From the NCBI RefSeq assembly GCF_905220415.1, contig NC_059558.1, positions 7,142,501-7,206,500 of the forward strand: a stretch of 64,000 nt of DNA, in the 5' to 3' direction. This document shows positions 19,616 through 31,618 of the stretch, piece after piece. Within the stretch, counting starts at the first letter, position 1. Every line of letters starts with the position of its first letter. Origin of the DNA: Colias croceus (Eukaryota; Arthropoda; Insecta; Lepidoptera; Pieridae). The notes under the pieces are model-generated. The model made no database searches, had not been told where the DNA came from, and saw only the letters and a list, made by a program, of their open reading frames with translations. A program made the position numbers and the translations under genes.

Positions 19616-21217
19616 TTATAGCGTCCTTAAATGTAACAAATCTTGTAAGACTTTTTCAAAAATGTGTTCACCATGTTTAGCAATCTCCATTCGCCAAAGA
19701 ATTTTACATTTTTTGGCCTTGCTGAGATAGTCTCTTATATCGTTAAGACTATCCACAGCATCTATTGGTACTTCCGCGAGTATCAAAGCGCGCGTTGTTG
19801 GATCTAAATTCATACTTTCTTTGGTGCTTTTGAGAAATTCTCCAACAACTTGCAATATTCTCTCCAGTAATAGTTGCGCTCTCTCCTTTTTCTTTTTTAT
19901 ATCAGACATAGAAGGAAGTTCCTGAAGATAACGAAACATCTTTTTTAAAGAATAATCATCTCTCATTTCAGGACATGGTGTAAGTGATTGGATTTCTTCA
20001 TCTGTGAATTTAGAATCCTTTGGCCTAACATTTTTCTCTACAATTGGCTTACTTAATTCTTCTTTGAAGTGTTGTAACATATTAACAAAGTGATCTCTTT
20101 CTAAGTACATCACCAAAAATCTTATTAACTCTCCCATATTGACCGAACTGGGTGTTTGATATATGTGGACCTCATCATTTTCAATTGTCGAGATAATATC
20201 ACCTTTTAGTGTACTAGTTTTCGATAAATAAAAGGTCCATTTCGTCCTTAAATGATAAATAAAGTGATAAAGCTTAGATTCTAATTTTTGGTACATATTG
20301 TTTTCCATTATAAGTCTTCTTTTTAATAAATGAATATTGTCTAAAATTAACAAACATATGTTGTAGTCCATTTTCCAAAAGAATGTTTTGAACATATAGA
20401 ATGCTTGTGCTTTCCAGTACAAAGATATACCATCTTCTTCTTTTTTCTTATTGTCTAAAACAATAGCAAGTACCTTCTTAGTGTAAATATTAAGTTGTTC
20501 AAGAATAATATCAATAATTTCTTCAATTAGATAGATTTCACGACAAATTGATTGATTGTAATCAGATATATCTTTCCATTCCTTAATTTTCTTTTTAATA
20601 TCTCCTAATTTTTCATATAAATCAATTTGGAATTCGTTATAAATGACAATACTTTTAATGTGGGCCAATGTTGGTGGGTTACAGCATTTGATAGCATTAC
20701 TTCTCTTGAATTTTTCTTCAGCACTGCTTAATAGAATACAGAGATTACTTAAATTTTCATTGTCATTCACACTGCTATCTTTATTGTATACCCAATGAAG
20801 ATCCCCAGCCCAATAGTCGTAGAACTTTTCAAGTAGTACTTCATTCCTAGTTCGCATACAGATGAAGAATGTATTCTCTATTGTTAGATTGCGTTGTGCT
20901 CTATCCAACGGGGACAGATAAGGCAAAAGCTCAGTTTGTTCAAGAAGATATTCAAGCATTTCAACTTGAGAATATTTGCTTATGCAGCTGAATGTATCAA
21001 ACTTGCTTCTTGTAGTTACTTCCTGTATCACGACTTTATTCTCAACAGTATATAGAGTATTGATTAGAATTTTAAACGTTGATATATCACTATTTTGTAT
21101 AGCTTCAACAAGTTTCTTAAATATTTTAATTATTTCTTTAGACAAAGAGTCGGCATTGCAATTTGTTAAATCTTCTACAATATTGTCTTCTTGAACTGAT
21201 GTCCCCGGTTGATCCAT
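19616..21217 (-). CDS. Large helical protein, N-terminal part of the HEPN/ankyrin family (533 aa, possibly truncated)
   Basis: An open frame of 533 codons from an ATG at 21215-21217 (context CAACAATGG) to TAA at 19616-19618. Eight more codons are open upstream but begin at GTG, and an acceptor-like ATTTACAG lies just before CAACAATGG, so a non-coding first exon is likely. The protein is acidic to neutral, Leu/Lys/Glu-rich and helical; the region SDISTFKILINTLYTV to about residue 100 resembles degenerate ankyrin-type helices. I recognise no catalytic motif. It ends QDLLHLRTL; in the +1 frame the same DNA reads RFVTFKDAI, which matches RFVTASLRDAI at the start of the frame at 14652-16688. Best reading: N- and C-terminal parts of one ancestral gene, now separated by the 2.9-kb region with the opposed tandem arrays, either as an intron or as a disruption. 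Confidence 0.65.
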   Translation of the reverse strand: MDQPGTSVQEDNIVEDLTNCNADSLSKEIIKIFKKLVEAIQNSDISTFKILINTLYTVENKVVIQEVTTRSKFDTFSCISKYSQVEMLEYLLEQTELLPYLSPLDRAQRNLTIENTFFICMRTRNEVLLEKFYDYWAGDLHWVYNKDSSVNDNENLSNLCILLSSAEEKFKRSNAIKCCNPPTLAHIKSIVIYNEFQIDLYEKLGDIKKKIKEWKDISDYNQSICREIYLIEEIIDIILEQLNIYTKKVLAIVLDNKKKEEDGISLYWKAQAFYMFKTFFWKMDYNICLLILDNIHLLKRRLIMENNMYQKLESKLYHFIYHLRTKWTFYLSKTSTLKGDIISTIENDEVHIYQTPSSVNMGELIRFLVMYLERDHFVNMLQHFKEELSKPIVEKNVRPKDSKFTDEEIQSLTPCPEMRDDYSLKKMFRYLQELPSMSDIKKKKERAQLLLERILQVVGEFLKSTKESMNLDPTTRALILAEVPIDAVDSLNDIRDYLSKAKKCKILWRMEIAKHGEHIFEKVLQDLLHLRTL

Positions 21218-21572
21218 TGTTGCTGTAAATGATACATTCACATAAAATAATTGAAATGTTCAAAGGATATAATATATTGTGTACAAATATAATAATGCTA
21301 CTAAAAAATTATATTCCAATCATGTTATGTAAAACTTTTATTTTAGTTAATAATAAATTAATATTTCGTTATTAATTAATTTGTATAGTAATAATTTAAG
21401 CATGATTCACGCTTCACTGTGCTGAGGGGAAGCAGTGCGGGAGCTGAGAAACAAATGCCGAAAACCAAGCCATTGTCTGGCTTAAATCACTTCATCATAC
21501 AAAAAGTATACTTACAATACTGTTTGATTGCTCTCTAACAAGGTATAGCGTAAATCATGTTTTATGATTAAA

Positions 21573-21768
21573 CTAGCTTCCGCCCACGACTTTGTACGTG
21601 CATCCCCGTTTTTCCCCGTTCCCGCAAGAATTTCGGGAAATCCTTTCTTAGGGGACGCCTACGTTATGACATCTACTTGCATGCCAAATTTCAGCCCGAT
21701 ACGTCCAGTGGTTTGGGCTGTGCGTTGATAGATCACTATATCAGTCACCTTTGAGTTTTATATATAGA
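21573..21768 (-). mobile_element. Helitron-like element, diverged
   Basis: Minus-strand end reads GTGGGCGGAAGCTAG; internal CGGGAACGGGG and TTTGGCATGCAAG are family-like. Confidence 0.4.
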
Positions 21769-22017
21769 TAATCATAATATGATATTTTATCAACCAAAAT
21801 TCAGTCACAGAAGCTAATAAATTATAGATACAAGTAAATAATGAAACAAGTACTATTAAAAATCTGAAACCTTTCAATTCTTATGGCACCTTGTTTGGTT
21901 TTATATCAAACCAAATGAAAATCTATTCCATAATATTAAAAGATCTAGATAGTTTCAAATCTCCATGCAAAGATGACATTTTTTCTAGAAATTTACGGAA
22001 TTGGCGGGAACGAAAAC

Positions 22018-22291
22018 ATATCGAGGGTGAAATGCACGCTAAATTCATAAATTACATAATATGTAAACGATTTAATGACAAGCTTTAATAATAATATTAA
22101 GTAATTTTTACGAACCGGGTTAATCTGTGGCCTGGAATTTGTAAGAAACCTTCTCAATATCGAGGGTGAAATGCACGCTAAATTCATAAATTACATATGT
22201 AAACGATTTAATGACAAGCTTTAATAATAATATTAAGTAATTTTTACGAACCGGGTTAATCTGTGTCCTGGAATTTGTAAGAAACCTTCTC
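22018..22291 (+). repeat. 137-bp tandem duplication
   Basis: The segment TATCGAGGGTGAAATGCACG ... GTAAGAAACCTTCTCA at 22018-22155 is repeated at 22157-22291 with only a 3-bp deletion and about one substitution, so the duplication is recent. Confidence 0.9.
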
Positions 22292-22851
22292 AGTTCTCGT
22301 CCTAAACGCTTCAGTCAAAGTTCTACTCCATACTATATTTTTGCAGACGTTCTTCATAGTATGTTTAATATTATGTATGTGTATATGGTTGTTGCCAACA
22401 TATTGTTCTATGGTTTCCACTACTCGTTGACTCATACTCCATACCTAGTATCTTTTGCAGCACTTGTTGAGACTTGAACTTGTTAACAACTTTGAATTTT
22501 GATAACATGCATGATGCAATATGCATCAACTGAACACATCAACACAAGCTTTTGAAATGTCAACTGTCAAGCTTGAAGCATATAATATAATATACAGTAT
22601 TATACAGTACGTAGACAGAGAAACCAGTATATAGATAGTATTATCTATGATGTCAAGTGTATGAGAATTGAGAACTGATTATGTATGTTTGGTCAAAAGT
22701 CAAAACGTCTAGAAAAGGAAAAATTGAAAGTAAAATATTGGAAATCCAGAAGAGAAAAAAACACATAATATTATAACAGATACCTATAATTATAAACTAA
22801 AATGCATTATAATTGGGGAATCCCCAAAGATTTACTGCCATACGTAAGGCC

Positions 22852-23120
22852 GTATTCAGAAAGAAATCTGGAAACTTAAAAGTGCTTACCGGCGCTTGTC
22901 AGCGCTGGTTCGTTATACTAGGAAGCAGGTTGAAGCAGATTAAAACAAATTTTATTATGGCAGCGCCCAGCGCTTACCAGCGCGTGTTGAAGCTTGTCTA
23001 AACTTGTCGGCGCCGGTCAGCGCTTATCGGCGCCTGTTCATATATTTTCCTGCGCAGGTTACCAGCGCTGACAAGCGCTGGTAAGCGCTTATATGTTTCC
23101 AGCTAATTCTTTCTGAATAC
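22852..23120. mobile_element. GC-rich palindromic MITE
   Basis: Termini GTATTCAGAAAGAA and TTCTTTCTGAATAC. The arms contain repeated AGCGCTTACCAGCGC-type blocks that also pair internally. TAA occurs just outside both ends (with four extra bases on the left), so a TAA target duplication is possible. Confidence 0.7.
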
Positions 23121-24603
23121 TAATAACTACTGATTTTTTTACCTAAAATTAAAGTACCTACCTAATTATAGGTAAACCAGAATCTGATGGCAATTAGGGA
23201 AATCAAAATTTTGAGTGTGCAACCCTAGGGAAAATGGACTGAACGATCTTGATACTGCTTATTTTTTAGTTTGTTCTCAATATCATTAGTCACATTACAT
23301 AAGTGGACAATACTGTACTTAATAATGAGATATCCACTTAATATTATGTAGGTACATACTTACATGTATAATATACATATTACTTTTACACAGGTAATAC
23401 ATATTATTATTTACACATACCTATATTTGTATGTTCATTGTCATTATGCCATGTGAAAATATCGATGTTATATCGATAGAAAACTAGACTGCTTATAATT
23501 TTTTGTAAAATAAAATAAAAGTAAAATAAAACTATGTTTATTTTCGTAACTATTAACAGATACACACATTATAAAATTGATTTGGACAGCTTGGACTTGA
23601 CGAATAGCCGTATTGGAAACTCCTGTAATAAGTTTTCATAAAATTATATTCCAATCAACAAACAATATTATAGTTACCTACATATAATATTTTTTAATTA
23701 AAAGTATCAAAGCGGGTAAGTCCAATTTACCAATAAAATCTTCTAAATTGAAAATTGTGATGTGTTTGACCCTTCTTCATCAAATATTTTTCTATACACA
23801 TTATAAACAACACCTCTTGCTTGTGATCACAGCGGCTTTTTCGACATTTTCGAAGATTTTTTAGACAAAATCCTAAAAATTATTTATCAACTGCAAAAAA
23901 GACAAATAATTTGACAACCAATTTGATAGTTGTCAAATAAGTTGCCACATGAAAATCTTTTATTTCTTAAATATAAATATGCCATCAGATTCTGGTAGAC
24001 CTATACGGAATTGATAATGGAAATGAATAGGTATTATATTATTGTGAATAATATAATATGTATAATGTGGTAAAAGCACAGAGAAACATTACTTGTTGGA
24101 TGTCTGTGGGTAAAAGTCAAAATCTTCGTATGTTATAATTCATTATGATTCACAAACGTAAAAGTTGTTGTGGTTAAAGTTTTATGAAGGTTTGATGCAA
24201 GTTTTATGCATCCTTGATAGTTGATGCATCCCTATCGCTAGTAAATTTATTATGCTCTGTGGTGGACATGTGTCACTAATTTGTCAAATATTCTGTGCTG
24301 TGCTCTGTGCTGTGCTGTGATTCTGTGTTATTTTGTCAATGTCAAGTGTGAAGTGATATTATTTTGCTTTTCGAGGCTCGACCGCTCGAACTGCGATTTG
24401 CGAATTACGATTTCGAATATGAAATAATTTCTTGGATCGGCTTGGCACAATCTGATATCTAAACTATTGATTGGTATTTATATTCTTGGAATAACAATTT
24501 CCCCTTTATATGTGGCATAACTATCGAAACGAATTTATGACGAAACAGCTGTGCAAACGTTTGCCTACATAGAGAACTTTGATGATACAAGGAAGTCATT
24601 TTA

Positions 24604-26523
24604 ATGGCAAAAATGTCCAAAATAAAGAAGTTAACCGGATCCTTTCGGTACACACAGTGGGATCCATGCCTGATTATATCACAAATAGTAGCCATGCAGA
24701 GTGTAATGTATTTAACATTGTGTCTTCTTGTCGCGATTATGCAGGACCTAACGGGATCAACGAGGACCCTCGACCATATATTTGAGTATCATGTAAGTTA
24801 TATAAGATTCTGCGAAATAAATATTAGGGTCGTCGCAAACGGGCTACCGACCATAGCTACTGGTGGCTAGTGACAGCAACTACACACTTTTTACCATATA
24901 TTTTTTATAGACCCACCGCATACGTGTAGCCGAAGGCGACCACTTGCTATAGAAGTGATATATTTAAAAAAGTGTCAAGTGGCTCTCGCTGGCCAGTAGT
25001 GGCTGTGGTTGGTGGCCCGTTTGCGTCGATCCTTACAGTAACCAAATTACTATATTTGAGTATGGTCAATCTCTCTGTGGTATGGTTGATCCTCAACTAT
25101 ATATTTGAATATAAATGATATTGGTTTAATAAGAATAAGCATGAGCAATAACTGTAACCAAATATTTTAGTATATTATGTCATCGTAATACCTTTTACAT
25201 AATTTCAGGAAATCCATGTAAAAGACAATGAAGGGAGGTCTGTCATTTTGGCGTTTGTTATAAATGCAGTTATTGGTGCATATCTGTTGTGGTTACTAGT
25301 GGGACGGACTAAACTGTGCTTGGATTTCAGGTAATTAAATGGATATAATATATATGTTACCGGAAATGTATGAAATCAAGGAATTGTATACAATTCCTTG
25401 ATTTCATACATTTCTATCTATCTTTTATATCATTTCTATCTATTTCTACTATCTAACTTTTAATGTAAATATCATAAAATCAACTTATATTTATTCTTAT
25501 AAAATAAAATTTTCATTTTGCAAGTAATCAGTCCCCTCGTCCCGCTGTCTTCGCGTATATTTGGCGCAGTCGGATTTACAATCGGCCGTATTACATTACG
25601 GCTAGCTGTTTTAATATGCCAAAAATTCGTCTTTTTCCCAAATTCTACAAAAAGACGGTCGCGAGCCGACGGAGCCCCACTTCGTGGGGCTCCTATTTCT
25701 GTGTAGTTTTAAAAAACACGAACCTAACCTAATCCATCCCCTTATCCAAACCAAAAATTTCTGATTACGAATTATCGGCATAGTTACTACAAAATGCCGA
25801 CCGTTTGTAAACGGCCAGATTATATACAATTTGCCTGCGACATATCATAATATTTTAAATGTTTTACATTTCCGATAGCTATTTAGGAAATGTATAGATT
25901 TCCTAGGAAATGTGTATAAAATAATTTATTTCACACATTTCCGAACGATTTTAGGAATTCTATACATTTCCTAGGAATTGTATACAATGACGGATTACAT
26001 ACATTTCCGGTAACACATATATATAAATAAATAAAAAAATAATTGGAACAAATTACTCAAAATCAGATGTAAGTATTTTATAAATTTACAACATTTTTGC
26101 ACTTATAATTCTAACTCACGTGAAGAAAAATTTTACAATTTTTTCAAATAACTACTGCTTTAGTATGAATAATGAATGCTATAGTAGGATATAGAACCTA
26201 AAAAAATATTTTTCTTTTTGAAAAATCTATTTTTGTGGCATATTTTGAGTTTTCGAACTTAAATATTTCAATCTTCTCATGTGTAATAAATGAAAATTTT
26301 GTAAAATCAACTACATAAAAACAATATTTTCAGTTGCACATACTACGGATTCCATCTGCTAGTATGCTGGCTGTACAACGGAATGTTCCCAACCACGTTT
26401 TCCTGGTGGGCTCTGAACATAGCCTGTGCGGCGATCACGTGTGTGGCCGGCGAGTTTCTGTGCCTCCGGACTGAGTTACAAGCAATACCACTCAGTAATA
26501 TAGGTGCGAAGGTGGACTTATGA
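24604..26523 (+). CDS. SYS1: SYS1 homologue, Golgi-localised four-pass membrane protein
   Basis: Exons 24604-24792, 25209-25330 and 26334-26523, GT-AG, closing exactly to 166 aa (SYS1 proteins are about 155-170 aa). The N-terminus after a short basic leader reads FRYTQWDP, matching the family FRxxxWDP. Hydrophobic segments: about 22-46, 74-94, 106-122 and 128-148, giving four membrane passes. Other family landmarks are CLDF, the WW pair in TTFSWWALN, and GEFLCLRTELQAIPL near the C-terminus. In yeast and animals SYS1 recruits the ARFRP1/Arl3 GTPase to the trans-Golgi. The start is the first of two in-frame ATGs (24604, 24613). An out-of-frame ATG at 24579 opens an overlapping frame and could act as an upstream ORF. 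Intron 2 carries an inverted-repeat element (25355-26015). Confidence 0.93.
25355..26015. mobile_element. Inverted-repeat DNA element in SYS1 intron 2
   Basis: Ends TGTTACCGGAAATGTATG and the inverse CATACATTTCCGGTAACA. Both subterminal regions contain palindromes around GGAATTGTATACAATTCC. The interior has a strong hairpin (GAGCCCCAC/GTGGGGCTC near 25673-25694). No transposase frame is present. Confidence 0.65.
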
Positions 26524-26615
26524 AATACGAACTATACGAACATTTAAATACAGCGAAACATGCATTGAAAGCAGGACAGATCTGTGCTTAAGTTATGTGA
26601 AAAGTGTCCATATGT

Positions 26616-26626
26616 AATAAAATAAA
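26616..26626 (+). terminator. SYS1 polyadenylation signals
   Basis: Two overlapping AATAAA hexamers, about 95 bases after the stop codon. Confidence 0.55.
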
Positions 26627-27436
26627 TCTTTTATAATCTGTAGGTGTTGCGTTGTGTCCAGCAAATGTTACAAAAATTCGTGAATCAACCACAAGAGTGC
26701 AGAGTTCACATCTGAATTTTTATGGATAGATGTGAAGTTAGTTGTAAACGATAGAAGAGTGTAATGTGTTGATTAAAAGATATGGAGTGTAGATAAAAGG
26801 ATATGGGCCTTTTTCACAATCGAGAGCATTGGCCCAGCAATAAATAGTCGATGTTTACCGCCATTACGGCGATTACGAATAAACATGTACAATGACAGCA
26901 GATCATAGACATTCAGCCCTTCTACACTATTTTGATTGCTCTACGTCTCCAACACTGTCCATTGTGAAGAGGGCCCAATAAATACTATTTCTACACCACC
27001 ACCCTTATTTGATACAATATAGCAGACACTTTTCTATACGAGAGTTTGAATTCTTTATCTATACTCCATAAATTGTTTTGATGGACATTACATGGTAGAA
27101 TAAGTAGTATTGGTGCGAATGTATTTATGAAACTCAAATTTTTATGACTATCTATATGTTTTATAGATATTGAAAAAGAGAAGGATGATCAAGGTTAATA
27201 GTACTGTCTCTGTTGCTAAGTGAGGTTTTTGCAAATTGATATGTAATATCATTGATGTTGTAAATTCCACCAAAACCGAATTTTAATTATAAATAGAGGA
27301 AGAAATTGTTTAAATCATCTGCAATATTATTGATTGATTTTGCTTAATTTTGATATTCAAATGATATAAAAGCCAGAACATTGATTTTGCATATAGAATA
27401 AAGTTTGTATGTCATCTGTAATCATAAAATCATTTT

Positions 27437-27608
27437 TAAACTATTGCATAGCTTCTATCGCGGGCTTTGAGCGCGGGGACCGAATCGAGAAATTCCGTAA
27501 CGAAAAAACCTCACGCTGCCCACTCCGACGGGCGGAGGTGTGGCTTGAAGGCATAGCATGCAATAGCTTTACCGCGCCAGTCCTCGAGTGCCACACGTCT
27601 TTTTTTAA
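27437..27608 (+). repeat. 165-bp dispersed repeat, copy 1
   Basis: Family core: CTATTGCATAGCTTCTATCG, GGGACCGAATCGAGAAATTC, GGAGGTGTGGCTTGAAGGCA, then GCATGCAATAGCTTTACCGC. Five copies occur in this window. Partial inverted ends (CTATTGCATAGC / GCATGCAATAG) suggest a MITE-type element, but no target duplication is clear. Confidence 0.8.
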
Positions 27609-28673
27609 ATACATAAATGGTCAATTAATTTATTTAGAGCAAGTACATTGATTAAAGATGGTATGTTTAATGCGTAAATACATAAAGTTAGACGCCATGC
27701 ATTAAAAAATTGATGATGATGAAATTACTTTTATTTATTTATTTAATTGTCCACCAATTATGTAATATTAAAGCAGTACCCATATTATTTTCTATGAATT
27801 ATTTGCACTGTCTAGTTCAACTGAACATCTTTGTAAACAACTTATAATACTGAAAAATATTAAAATTTATAAGTAAAATGTTAAACTATTAAAATGTAGT
27901 CTTTATTTGGTCTGGTTGTGTTGACTATTTATTTATTTTGAATGTGTTACAGATTTCTTTAAAGAAAAATCAGGTTTAAATTATTACATGTGATAAATTC
28001 AACATGATTGAAAGTATTTTTGTAAAAAAAATTGTCTTAGTCTGGCAGGACACAGAAGGTTGACAATTACTTGTCCATATAGGAAATCGATCAGTGAAAC
28101 AGATGAATGAATAATGCATCTGTCCCTTACCCCACTAGGGGACATGGGACTTCGCTTAACTAAGTATTTTTGTAATTGGAAAAATAATAATATTGAAGAT
28201 TTCCTGTTAAGTGAGAGTATCAGATAGGATATAGGATAATCAATTTGGAGTATATGTATAATGTAGTAATGGTTAATGCTCGAACAAATAATAGTAGAAA
28301 CTAGAAATTGTTCTGTTATATTCATTATTATTTATAATTATTAATTACCTTGTTAAGAGCAAAATTAGTGACATACAATGATCTGTTGAGGATAGAAGAT
28401 GATATTGTAATTAACGATTTATGTTATTTTTTTCACATTTGCACAATGATTTTTGCCTCTTACTGCTTATTTAATTTTTATACATAAATGCCCTACAATA
28501 TGTTTCTAAATAATAGTGTAAATAAGTGTAAAAGACCTATTAATGTATGACAAATATATTGTAAATAAAACGAACAAACAATTTTGTTTTATTAAGCTAT
28601 TGCACTAAAATGGAGGCTCTTATTGTCGGAGGACTCACTTTGGGTCCCTGCGCCACTCCAGTAAGTAAGTAAG

Positions 28674-28844
28674 TAAGCTATTGCACAGCTTCTATCGCGG
28701 GCCTTGAGCGCGGGGACCGAATCGAGAAATTTCGTAACGAAAAAACCTCACGCTCCCCACTCCGACGGGCGGAGGTGTGGCTTGAAGGCATAGCATGCAA
28801 TAGCTTTACCGCGGCAGTCCCGGAGTGACACACGTCGTTTTTTA
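28674..28844 (+). repeat. 165-bp dispersed repeat, copy 2
   Basis: Same family as 27437-27608, nearly full length, preceded by a (GTAA)n run. Confidence 0.8.
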
Positions 28845-29055
28845 TCTATTCGTCCTTGTTAGAAAGAAACGGTACGCTCGAGCTCCCCCGCCTCGCTGCG
28901 CACATACCTATACAGCGGTAAAGCGGTCGCGGTCAAGCTATATGTAGTTCAAACATATCGAGAAAATAGATTTTTTGTAGTTTTATCGAGTTATAGTTAC
29001 TACATATTACTAAATAATTACTACATGAGTCTATTGTCTGTCTGTATATATATAA

Positions 29056-29268
29056 CTAACTGCTCCGCGCGGTTTCACCCCCGTGGCTCCGCTCCTGTTA
29101 GTCGTAGCGTGATGATATTTAGGCTATAACCTTCCTCGATAAAATATGAGCTATCTAACACCGAAAGAATTTTTCAAATTGGATCAATAGTTCCCGAGAT
29201 TAGCGCGTTCAAACAAACAAACAAACTCTTCAGCTTTATAATCTGTGTTTATAATATTAGTAGAGATT
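29056..29268 (-). mobile_element. Helitron-like element
   Basis: Minus-strand core AACGCGCTAATCTCGGGAAC, GAGGAAGGTTATAGCC, GGAGCCACGGGGGTGAAACC. The terminal CTAG is degraded to TTAG. Confidence 0.5.
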
Positions 29269-31600
29269 TGTGTCTGGTTAGTAGGTAGTAGGTATAGAGA
29301 CTGATATAGGCTACTTTTTACCTGGGTTAAATATCTCATTGCTAGGGGAATTTTCTTTAAAAACGCGGGCAATGCCGCGGCATGTATGTTAGTATACTAT
29401 AAATTTATATGAATAAGGCCTATATGGAGTTAAAAAATACACAATACCTAGGCATTTTAGTATGGAGGGATTCAAATAAATGCGTATTTTTAAAGCTCCC
29501 ATAGGAATAAGAATTCAGATGTTTTATTGCAGTAAAAGATCAGCTTCCATTATTATCTGCATAGTTTATATTTATGCGCAAATTTCATGAGAGCAGCTAA
29601 AAATGCGGTCCTTACATACCTAGGTACTTAATATTCTACAAAATATAGATAAAGGTACTGGTTTCTCAATTTACCACTGTACTTTCTGTTTAGGGTAAAA
29701 ATCAAACAATCCGAAATTTTCGTACTAATTTATTTGAAATATAAAACAAGACAACAGTTAAAATAATTATTGAATATCACAACATTGTTAAATTATCACA
29801 AACATGATACTAAAGTAATGGAAGTCACTAATTGTAAACAAACACATATAAATAAAAACAAATTATGTTCTGGCCTTTTATAATACCTTATTTTGTGATG
29901 TCGGTTAATGTAATGTTTTACAATTTTTACGATTAAAGAGAAGTTTAAATTCAAAAAAGTTTTCTATAAATAAAAATCTCTATGGTTGGTTCTTAAAAAA
30001 TCAAAAGTAATAACGTCACACTAGAACTATTTGACTATGTTTAATACTGTTAAAATACATGCATTATTGTTATTTGTGTTTTCATTTAACTAAATAATAT
30101 TCTACGGTTTATAAAGAACAAATAAAATGGTAAATTTTGTAACCATCTCATTTCAGATTGGCCACCGATGTCGAAATTCTGGAGAAAGATCACCATTCTT
30201 ACAATCCTTTCGGTAAAAAAGTAAAGTGAACACATGAAACACGACTTATTTTTTCATAAAGGTTGTTGGTTTCTTTGTACTCTGTGGTAAATATTCACAG
30301 ATAATAAACGTCGATAAGCCCTTATGCCAGTAACTACTCAGTTTATTGATTTACTTATTATCTTTTCTATTACATTAACAGACATCACTTATATTTGGTG
30401 CACTAGCGTTTACAAGGTGCTATTCACTAAATGCTATGTATTTACAATAAACTTCTGTTATAATCTGGCAGTAGATATAGTGATGTCTTCAGTCGGTTTG
30501 AAAACAAACATACGAAAAAAACAAATAGAGTGATGAGGTTTAATGGGAGCTTTCCCATACTTAATTTTTTTATTGAAACAGTTTGTATAAAAAAAAATAG
30601 ATGCCAAGACATTACAATAAGGTGTGGATAGTTATTAGCGCTTATTTTGAAAGTACCCTCAAAATAAGTAATTTTAAAACTACATTTAGACTAAGAAATA
30701 AAACACAACATCAATTTTATGATATTAGTTATAACTAATGATAACGTTAGACCGACTGAAGATTATAAATTTAAATTTAAAGCGACAACAAAGGCAGGTA
30801 CAGTAAAATTCGCTTCAAATTATAAAATAAAAATAATGATGTAATAAGTCTCTTTATTTTTTATTGTTTCATAAGCAAAAAGGATAGTTTTCTCGTTTCT
30901 TTATATAAACAAAAAAATATTTTATATACAATGCGTTATATACGAAAAATAAGCAAATTTTACTGTACTCTACATCAATATTTCCTCCGAGAAACCACCC
31001 AATAGATAATTAGGACACCATATTCCGTTTTACGTTTAAAGCACATTTATAGTAGAGCCATTTTAATAGGCAACATTTGACAGTTCAACAAAATTCAACA
31101 ACGTAACCTAGTAACGACGACATAGAATAACATTATATTTCGTTTTGTTAGAACTGCACATTTGCTTAACTTTTTTCAATTATGATTACATATTTAGAAT
31201 AATAATGACCGATACAAGTAATTTTAAGATTTCATTTTACTGATAAACCATACTAAACATAATAAACAATTTCTGAATTGAAGAACTGACGTCGCTACAA
31301 TTTTGTGTCAATAAACCTTTTTTCTTTTTAAATACCAGAGACGTTACTCTGAAAATCGAAATCTGACTTCTAGAATCGAATGCATTGATTACTTGTGAAT
31401 AAAAATCATCATAAATTAATAAATTCGATTTACAAATGTTTCAAATCCGTATCGATTAATTCACTTTTATCGATGTTTTTAAGCAGGTTACCTCTCTTCG
31501 AAGATAAAATTGATAGACGTCAAATGTTGCCTATTAAATTTGCTCGACTATAATATTTTTATATAACTATCATAAAAATATATGACATTTAGAACAGACG
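29269..31600. other. Region without a confident gene
   Basis: AT-rich; only a candidate short exon at 30157-30229 stands out. Confidence 0.4.
30157..30229 (+). CDS. Candidate terminal exon, unknown gene
   Basis: An acceptor (CATCTCATTTCAG) precedes a frame of 23 codons reading LATDVEILEKDHHSYNPFGKK to a TGA at 30227-30229. The composition is protein-like in an AT-rich setting, but I cannot connect it to an upstream exon. It might instead be internal, with a donor at CTTTCG|GTAAAA. Weak. Confidence 0.25.
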
Positions 31601-31618
31601 AGACAAGCATAGATTATA

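Larger units (their letters stand above)
26627..29055. other. Non-coding region after SYS1
   Basis: No gene seen. Contains two copies of the 165-bp repeat family (27437-27608, 28674-28844). A further AATAAA at 28562 could serve a long SYS1 3' UTR. Confidence 0.45.

Noticed and set aside
16664..19630. Inverted TTAAGGACGCT at both ends of the 2.9-kb interval, read as terminal inverted repeats of one large element
   Set aside because: The match is 11-13 bp and lies within the coding ends of the two frames; the direct-orientation homology of those ends (AGATTTGT-ACA...) explains the region better.
25715..25735. Telomere-like CCTAACCTAA
   Set aside because: Only two units of the insect CCTAA repeat; too short to mean anything.
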